Shown piece after piece: positions 57,428 to 64,000 of a stretch of 64,000 nt of DNA. The DNA lies in assembly GCA_033064195.1 (NCBI GenBank), contig JARBJD010000104.1, positions 1-64,000 on the forward strand, in the 5' to 3' direction. A program made the position numbers and the translations under genes. Below the pieces are notes generated by a model. It searched no databases, had not been told where the DNA came from, and saw only the letters and a program-made list of their open reading frames with translations. The stretch comes from Blattamonas nauphoetae. Its lineage: Eukaryota; Preaxostyla; Oxymonadida. Numbering within the stretch: the stretch's first letter is position 1; each line of letters begins with the position of its first letter.

Positions 57428-57768
57428 CAATGATCTTTTGTCATGTCACATTAATTTTGCCTTAATTTTAGCTCTGTTCTTCCTTTCTGGGAATCCGACA
57501 AGCAATAGGGCACTTTTAAAGAGACTCTTCAGAGATCACGATGAATCAGGGGACAAAAGAGAGTACTTTGACAAGATGATGTCAGTGTAGCATGAAGTTA
57601 TGTTGCCTCTTTGACTTCATCGAAAAATCAAAGCTTGAACAACTCTAGAACTCCAAAAATGACAGATATCATTGGGAAATAGTTTGAAAATTTTGGAGTT
57701 GTACATTCATTCACCATATTGAACCATCAAAATTTTGGTGGCCCACAACCAAATTTTGGTGGACCTCG
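57428..57768. promoter_or_regulatory. 341-bp spacer with repeats upstream of TAF7
   Basis: AACTCCAAAA (57,649-57,658) pairs with TTTTGGAGTT (57,691-57,700). The word AAATTTTGG recurs three times, at about 57,689, 57,730 and 57,751, the last two each followed by TGG. The last copy ends ~10 bases before the TAF7 start codon. These may be promoter elements. No gene is seen. Confidence 0.4.
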
Positions 57769-58887
57769 ATGAGCCGCGTACAAGACGATTACTTTCAACT
57801 CGGTATTACCAACTCTCGTTTTCTGTTCAACGCAATTTTTCCTGTTTTTGCAACTGTAGAGAAACAGTTCATCTTGAGAGCGCCACCAAAGGTCGCTGAT
57901 TCAATCCGCGAAAAAATACATAAATGCACTACTGGCGAACCAGGTGACCCGTTCAACATTAGCTTTATTAACCGTATGTGAGATATTTTGTCACTAACAA
58001 TACTTCACGTTCACCGTTTCTTGCCTCCGTCAAGATGATCCCCATCACGCCCACGTTGAAATTGACAATCAACGCTATCCAGCTACGCTTGTAAATCTTC
58101 CTTGTATTATTGAAAGTCAGAAGTCTTTCGACAACAAAACGTTTTTCAAGACAGCTGACATCTCTCAAGTTTTCAATCTCTCATTTTTAGCCTCTATTCT
58201 TGTTTATCCCATAGATGCTCATTGTGCATGAACAAGATGAAACACCACTCCATGTTTATGATCGCGATTCTGGAATTACTCCACCCACTCGAAAAATAAG
58301 ACGTCGAAGATGGCGACATCGTCCTGTGTGTTGCTTACCACATTCACGGTTTTTATCAGTATGAAGGGAAAGACGTCAAGCCAGTGGCAACAGAATATCC
58401 TCGAAGTGTTTGTGTCGAGTTGATTAAAACGAGTGATGTGCCGAAGCGGCCCATCTCATATTTACTCCGCGCGGGTTCATCAAATCTGGAACCTGTTGAA
58501 TCACTCCCAGAAGAAGAGAAGAAACAAATCGAAAAACACATCACTGCCCACAAAAGCACTCTTGCTCCACTCACCCAACCACAGCAATCTCCTCCTGCCC
58601 CATCCCCCTCTCCTTCCACTCAACCCCTCTCCGCTTCCGTTATTCCTGTTAACATTAACCCCCAAAGGCCATACCCTGCTGCTATGCGCCCGAATTTCAC
58701 ACAACAAGGCATGAATACACACTTTCGTCAACCAATCATGATCCACGCCAATTATCCGATCGGTATGGCAGGGCAGATCCCACCTCTTCCTCAGCTCAAT
58801 CCTGCGCGTAGCCCATTGGTTGGGGTCCCGACCTACTTCCCCCAGTTCTTGGCTTCCCCATATCGAACTTTTCCGAAAAAGACATAA
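57769..58887 (+). CDS. TAF7: TFIID subunit TAF7
   Basis: Five exons, 57,769-57,802, 57,860-57,973, 58,035-58,168, 58,215-58,325 and 58,360-58,887, give 306 residues; the introns are 57, 61, 46 and 34 nt. The first half is the TAFII55 N-terminal domain: EKQFILRAPP, the ATLVNLPCIIESQKSFD block, NKTFFKTADISQML and GITPPTRKIRRRRWR, all family hallmarks. The second half is Pro/Gln-rich and disordered. In TFIID, TAF7 clamps onto TAF1 and regulates its activity; TAF1 is at 21,182-28,545 in this window. The 34-nt fourth intron hides the frame change that would otherwise look like a truncation after RWRHRP. Confidence 0.92.
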
Positions 58888-59080
58888 ATGCTGTTCTGTT
58901 CTTGTCTTGATTTTGATGAAATCTTCTTTATTCCGCTTTGTCTTTCGATAAAATGCGATCCTCTCTTTGTGGTGCACTTGTTTTTCGAAACAAAATCAAA
59001 TTCTCTGAAACCGATTATAATGAAGAAAAAATAAGAAAGCATGAAGTGCCAAATGAAGATGATGAACAAAAGATGGTACT

Positions 59081-59925
59081 CTATTGCTTATTCATGGTCA
59101 GTTCGAACTTATTGAACTGATTCGTTGTTCGGTACTTATGCATTTCTCCTGGCGTTACAGCTCGGTTCTTTGTCACTGTTAACCCAGCAGGTGTTGTTTT
59201 AGCAGGTGCTGGAATCCAGTGCTTCTTCTCGACTTTCACAGGTTTCGGTTTTGGAGGTTGGGTTCGTTTCGGTGAAGGAGGAGGCGGTTCTTCAGATGAC
59301 GACTCGGATGGCGTTGGTTCAGTGTCTGAAAGTGGGCTGTCTTCTAAATCACACACATGTGGGATGGATAGACCACAGCGACATCTTTCTTCAGGCTTGA
59401 ATTCTTGGATGAGTGGCTGGTCAAAATCGGATATCAACTTTTTCCCATATGTACAAAGTCGACCAACGACTTTAATATCACCGTATATCTCTTGAGAAAG
59501 AGTTTTGGCAACAATAGTTTTTGAGACCCATTCAGGACGTGACTGGAGGATATATGACATTGGAAATAATCCCTGAGCGAGAATTTTCGCAGATTCTGGG
59601 GTTTTTGCATCAACCAGCATGATTTCAAGCTGTTCATGAGAGAGGATCTGTGTGAGGTGTTCTAGATAAAGAATTTGGCGAAAAGCAAGAAAAGACGAAC
59701 TTTCTTTCATAACAAAGTGGCAACTTGCACCTTTCGTTTGGAGAGGAGCACTGGTAGAAAGTGGTTTGATGGAGAGGAGCTGAAATGTTTTTAGTCTGAG
59801 ATTGAATAAATTCTGAAGTAAAATGGTGTAAATTCAAACTTAATTAGAATAAGGGGTGATTTAACAGATAAGAATGGCTCAGTAGGATTGATATCATCAA
59901 TATAGACGTCGATGGAGTAATGCAT
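59081..59925 (-). CDS. Unknown protein with Cys-rich patch
   Basis: Model: exon 59,925-59,866 (MHYSIDVYIDDINP...) joined to exon 59,812-59,081 by a 53-nt GT-AG intron, 263 residues. The donor choice is uncertain because another GT a few codons downstream is out of phase. The middle is helical (LEHLTQILSHEQLEIML). A CRCGLSIPHVC cluster lies near residue 175 and may bind metal. The C-terminal third is Ser/Pro/Lys-rich. No family is recognised. It lies between TAF7 (tail-to-tail) and SMC1 (head-to-head, about 186 bp between start codons). Confidence 0.55.
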
Positions 59926-60111
59926 ATTTCACTCTGGGTTAGATCCACATCAATGATCTCGATAGGTTTATTTGTGCTCAGACAAGCTGAGTAGATGTAA
60001 AAATCCGAAGATTTCGATAGTCTCTCACAAGTTTTTGACTGATGGGCGTACCCATACTTTTTTCCTGCTTGAGACGGACGTCAACTACAGGAACTGTTAC
60101 CAAATTATTCG

Positions 60112-63100
60112 ATGGAACCACCCGTATTTACATCTGGGTTTTATTTACATCGACTTGTATGCCTATATTACCTTCACTATCGACTTTCAATTCGTCAACA
60201 TGGAAATATAGATCGTGAACAACTTTAAGACTTACAAAGGACAACATGTGATTGGCCCACTTTTTCCTTTTACAGCGCTCATTGGCCCAAATGGATCAGG
60301 TTCGTCAATTTTCTTATTCATGGCCACTACTGATTTTCGTTTCGCATTTTTTTCTCAGGTAAATCGAACATTATGGATGCTATATCCTTCGTCATGGGAG
60401 TAAAAGATTCATATCTTCGTATTTCAAAACTGAGTGATCTCATATATCGAAGCTCCACTAAAGAAAAGGATGACCAACCAGACCCAACATCCATGTTCGT
60501 CACTGCTGTCTTCCGGTCTGTAAATCCTGATGGATCCATTCCTAATCCACTCGTCGATGAAGATGGTAATAGGGAAAATATTGATTTATTTGCCCGAAAC
60601 CCTGATGAAGAACATTTCACAAGAACGATCTCCATCGAGCGATCGAAAATCAAAAAGGTATTTCGGATTAATAATCAGGATAGAACCGAAAAGGACTTTC
60701 GAGCTGAACTTGAAGGAAGGCTTGGAATTGATTCAACGATCCAGAATTTCCTCATCTTTCAAGGCGATGTCACCTCGTTTGCTCAGAAGAAACCAGAAGA
60801 GTGGACCCAGTGGTTTGAGCATATCAGTGGAAGTGCTGAACTTCAGAAAGAGTACGACAACTTGCAGGAGCTCTGTGCCAGAAATGATCAAAGCACAGCA
60901 CTTGCCCAAACCCACAGACGGTCAGCTGCCAAGGAACAGAAAATCTACCAAGAACAAAAAGAAGAATCCGAACACTTCCAGCGTCAAATGGATCATCGCA
61001 TGGAGTTGTTGAAGGAGTCTACCCTCTTCAAACTGTATCACCATGAACAGGACATCAATGAGGCTGACATGTCACTCAAAACGATCAAGAACACGTTGAG
61101 ACAGGAGGAAGTTGCTTTGGAAGAGCGTGACAGGAAATACAACACTCAGAAACAGAAAGAAGTCGAAGCACATCGTTTGTTCACTCAGAAGGAACAAGAA
61201 GTTGTGAAGCAGGAAAGGGAGCTAAGATCAGCACGACCGAATGAACAGAAAGAGAACAGCAACATGCTTCGAATGGAGCGTAATCACGAGATCGCCAAAG
61301 AGCGAGTCGAAAATCTCGAAAAAGAGGACAAAATCAACAAGAATGCACAAAACGCGATTGAAGCTGATCTCTCGAAACTGATGCTGGAGAAGAAAGAATG
61401 GGAACAGAAGTCGCAATCGATTGCAAGCATTCCTGCACTCAACGCAGAGATGCAGACAGAATATGTCCGACTGAAACAGGAACTTGAAAATATGGTGCAG
61501 GATCAACGTGCTCAGCTCGAAGCCATCACACCGGAACAGAATCGATCGGAGAGAGAGATTGAAGAGCTGGAAAGAAAGAAAGAGAATCTGGAGAGGAAGA
61601 TTAAGCAGTCAACACTCATGGCCGACTCCGCCAAAACGAAAAGAGTCGACGATGCCGAGAAACGAAGAACAGAGATCGAACAGCGTTACGCAGACATCAA
61701 ACAGCAGATTGATGAATCGAAGGAAGAAGTGACCAACCTTCAGAACAGCATCGAAGCCATCAACCAACGCATCCAAGAGGTGAGCAGCTCGATCCAAGAT
61801 GGAAACCACGAGATCATCGAAACACGTCGCGAGACAGCGTTCAGAAAAACCGTAGTCGACCTTCAAAGAAACTACCCGTCGTCCACCGGCCAGAATATGG
61901 GAGGAGTGTTGGGATGTCTGAGCGAGCTCATCAACGTGACGGACAAGAAATACAGCACAGCGGTGACAGCTGCAATGGGTCTCCAGGGAAAGCTGATGGA
62001 TGCGATTGTTGTTGAGACGGAAGTATGTGCAATGAAGTGTTTGGAGTATGTTTCGCAACAGCGGAGCGTCAACGTCATCACAGGCTCAAGTCACACGGAA
62101 CAGTTCGAGGAACGCTTTGTCTTTCTCCCGCTCGACACTCTCCGACCGAAAGCGTTAGATGAAAATCTCCGAATAGCTTTGGATGAACGGCAGAGGGAAG
62201 CGGAGAGGGTCCAGAGCGAGCAGAAGACTGAGAAAGACAGGAGCGTGGGATTCAAGCTGGTGTACGACTTGCTCACCTTCAAAGAAAACATCGCTCCAGC
62301 CGTGTTGTATGCCGTCGGAAGCACAGTTCTTTTCCCGACACTGGACGAGGCGATCAAACACGTGTTCGCCGAACGGAACCCGCTGCGAGTGCGTGCTGTG
62401 ACGATGGACGGAGATGTCATATCGAAGAAAGGGCTCATCACAGCAGGCTCTCCTGCGCTTCATCGTCGAGCGAAGAAATGGACCGAAAAAGACGTCGAAA
62501 AGGCCAGAAAAGAGCGAGATACACTGTTCTCGCAAAAGATGCACCAAATGCAGCAGCTGAAACAAGCTGAGACGAGAAAGTGGAGTCGAGGCGAGTTTGA
62601 AGAGGATGTTGAGGGTGGAGTGATCTGGGGGCAGATGACTCTGAAGTCGCTGGAGGAAGATCTCATCTCCGTCCGTGCTGAGATTGCCATGCTCACAGAA
62701 ACAGAAAATCGGGCCCGCAGCGAGGCGGATGCTCATGTCAGAGAACACAAGCAGTTGGAGAAACAAATTTCGGAGATGAGGAGGGAAGCACACTCGCGAA
62801 ACGAGCAGGCAAGATCAATTGCATTGGCTATCGAAGAACAAGAAGAGCAGGTGTTCAAACCATTCTGTGAGAAACTGGGGATCAAGTCGAGCACGTATTT
62901 CAGCAGTGCCATTTCACAACACGAGAAGGAGATGAGTCAGCAGCGTTTGCAGTTCGAGTCAAGACAGACAACACTCCAGAACGATCTCCGACTGCTTCAA
63001 GCACGTGTGTCGAAAGATGCGATGAAGAAAGCAAAGGAAACACTCGCCAAAGCTGAAGAGAGGATGAAGGAAGCAAAGGAAAAGTATGAAAAGACGAAGA

Positions 63101-64000
63101 AGGATCTGGACTTGCTGCAGAGGAAGGTAGACCAAGCCACAGACGAGCGGGAAGCAGCCGCGAAGCAATGGAAGGACTGCACAGAAGCACTGTCAAGATT
63201 GACAGCCGAACGGAACAAGATCCTGATGAATGTGCAGAACAGCACGAGAGAGAGGGAGAAACTGGAGGGGATCATCCACAACCTGAATGTGCGTCGACTG
63301 ATGCTTCTGCAGCAGGCCCGTCTGGACGAAATCGACATTCCGTTCAGAAAAGTTGAGGTCGAACGCAAACCGAGAGGGAAGAAAACGAAACAGAAAGCAA
63401 ACGACAAAAGGGCAAGAATGAGGACCGACGACAGCGAAGACGACGTTGTCGAAGAAGTCGCAGATGTCGAGGAATCGGTTTTGGACTTCTCGCAACCGTT
63501 CAATATGAGCTACTCACAGCCACCCGATTCTCAAGTCGACCTCGAGTCCCCATCGCCGTCTCAACCATCGGATTCGACCGAACTCCAACTCGACTTTCGT
63601 GGTCTGTCGCTGAGACATCGCCGAATGCACGGGGAAGAAGTGAAGAGGGAGTTGGAACGGTTCAACTCCGAACTCAAAACGGTGAATAGTGACTTGGCCA
63701 GCATGATTCCAAATTTGAGAGCGTCGGATCAGCTCGTAGCGGTTCAGAAGAGACTCGACGAGCTCGCCAAGAAATTCCAGGACTCTCAAATGCAACGCGA
63801 AGCCGACCAAAAACAGTTCAACCAAATCAAAAAAGAGCGAAAAGCACGTTTCATGAAAGTGTTTGGAGAAGTGTCGAGTCGAATTGACTCGATTTATCAA
63901 TCGATCACAAACGACGCTTCAGGAGCAGGGTCAGTTGTGATGTCTCTCACGAATCGGTTCGAGCCGTACCTCGGTCCCATCGACATTCACGTGAAGCCGC
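60112..64000 (+). CDS. SMC1: Cohesin subunit SMC1 (runs off the window)
   Basis: Exons 60,112-60,123 (MEPP), 60,212-60,299 and 60,359 to the window end; the introns are 88 and 59 nt. The head begins [16 protein letters not shown] and the Walker A GPNGSGKS is split by the second intron. SMC1-specific text includes [25 protein letters not shown]. The coiled coils flank a hinge at about DNA 61,870-62,450 ([14 protein letters not shown] ... GLITAGS). The last visible part, [18 protein letters not shown] ... FEPYLG, is the start of the C-terminal head, so the signature motif, Walker B and stop lie beyond 64,000. SMC1 with SMC3 forms the cohesin ring that holds sister chromatids and shapes loops. 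Confidence 0.94.

Noticed and set aside
58326-58362. Apparent truncation of TAF7 after the RRRRW block
   Set aside because: A 34-nt GT-AG intron (58,326-58,359) restores the frame, so the gene is not broken.

Overview
This is a gene-dense nuclear window from an intron-rich unicellular eukaryote. The evidence is: spliceosomal introns, often only about 29-50 nt long; a nested Maverick/Polinton; nuclear regulators (TAF1, TAF7, WDR82, SMC1, Prp28); and a bacterial-type class II fructose-bisphosphate aldolase. TAA, TAG and TGA are all used as terminators, so the code is standard. The combination suggests a metamonad, most plausibly an oxymonad/Preaxostyla flagellate of the Blattamonas or Monocercomonoides kind. 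That assignment is an inference, not a proof. I saw no tRNA, rRNA or CRISPR.

Region 1 to about 14,870 is the right-hand part of a Maverick/Polinton whose left end lies outside the window. It carries a packaging ATPase, an rve integrase, a very large protein-primed DNA polymerase B and several family-specific genes, including a small family built of ~57-residue repeats. A T-rich promoter-like motif precedes most starts. The large core genes are open and several flanking genes are broken, so it is a fairly young fossil. A 2.27-kb DNA transposon with GGTCA-rich inverted ends has jumped into it (10,158-12,424). A further ~1.5 kb (12,600-14,145) of odd strand-biased sequence is unexplained.

Region 14,870-39,840 holds host genes: an acidic repeat protein, a PLAC8 cysteine-rich protein, the autophagy protease Atg4 (with Asn in place of the usual catalytic Asp), TAF1, an ARM-like gene in two frames, three large coiled-coil proteins and a small unknown three-exon gene. 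It ends in a decanucleotide GCGTA minisatellite.

Region 39,840-64,000 is very compact: ZC3H15/DFRP1, an ARM-SPRY protein, class II aldolase, a KANSL2/INO80D-type zinc protein, Prp28 and an SR-type two-RRM protein firing from one 30-bp divergent gap, ribosomal protein eL20 whose first exon is only the start codon, a large unknown protein, WDR82/Swd2, a membrane-anchored histidine acid phosphatase, TAF7, an unknown protein and SMC1 (cut by the window end). The functional themes are transcription and chromatin (TAF1, TAF7, WDR82, KANSL2-like, SMC1), splicing (Prp28, SR protein) and translation (eL20, DFRP1). Exon structures below were built by hand from reading frame, GT-AG (or GC-AG) borders and protein continuity; each total was checked to be a whole number of codons.
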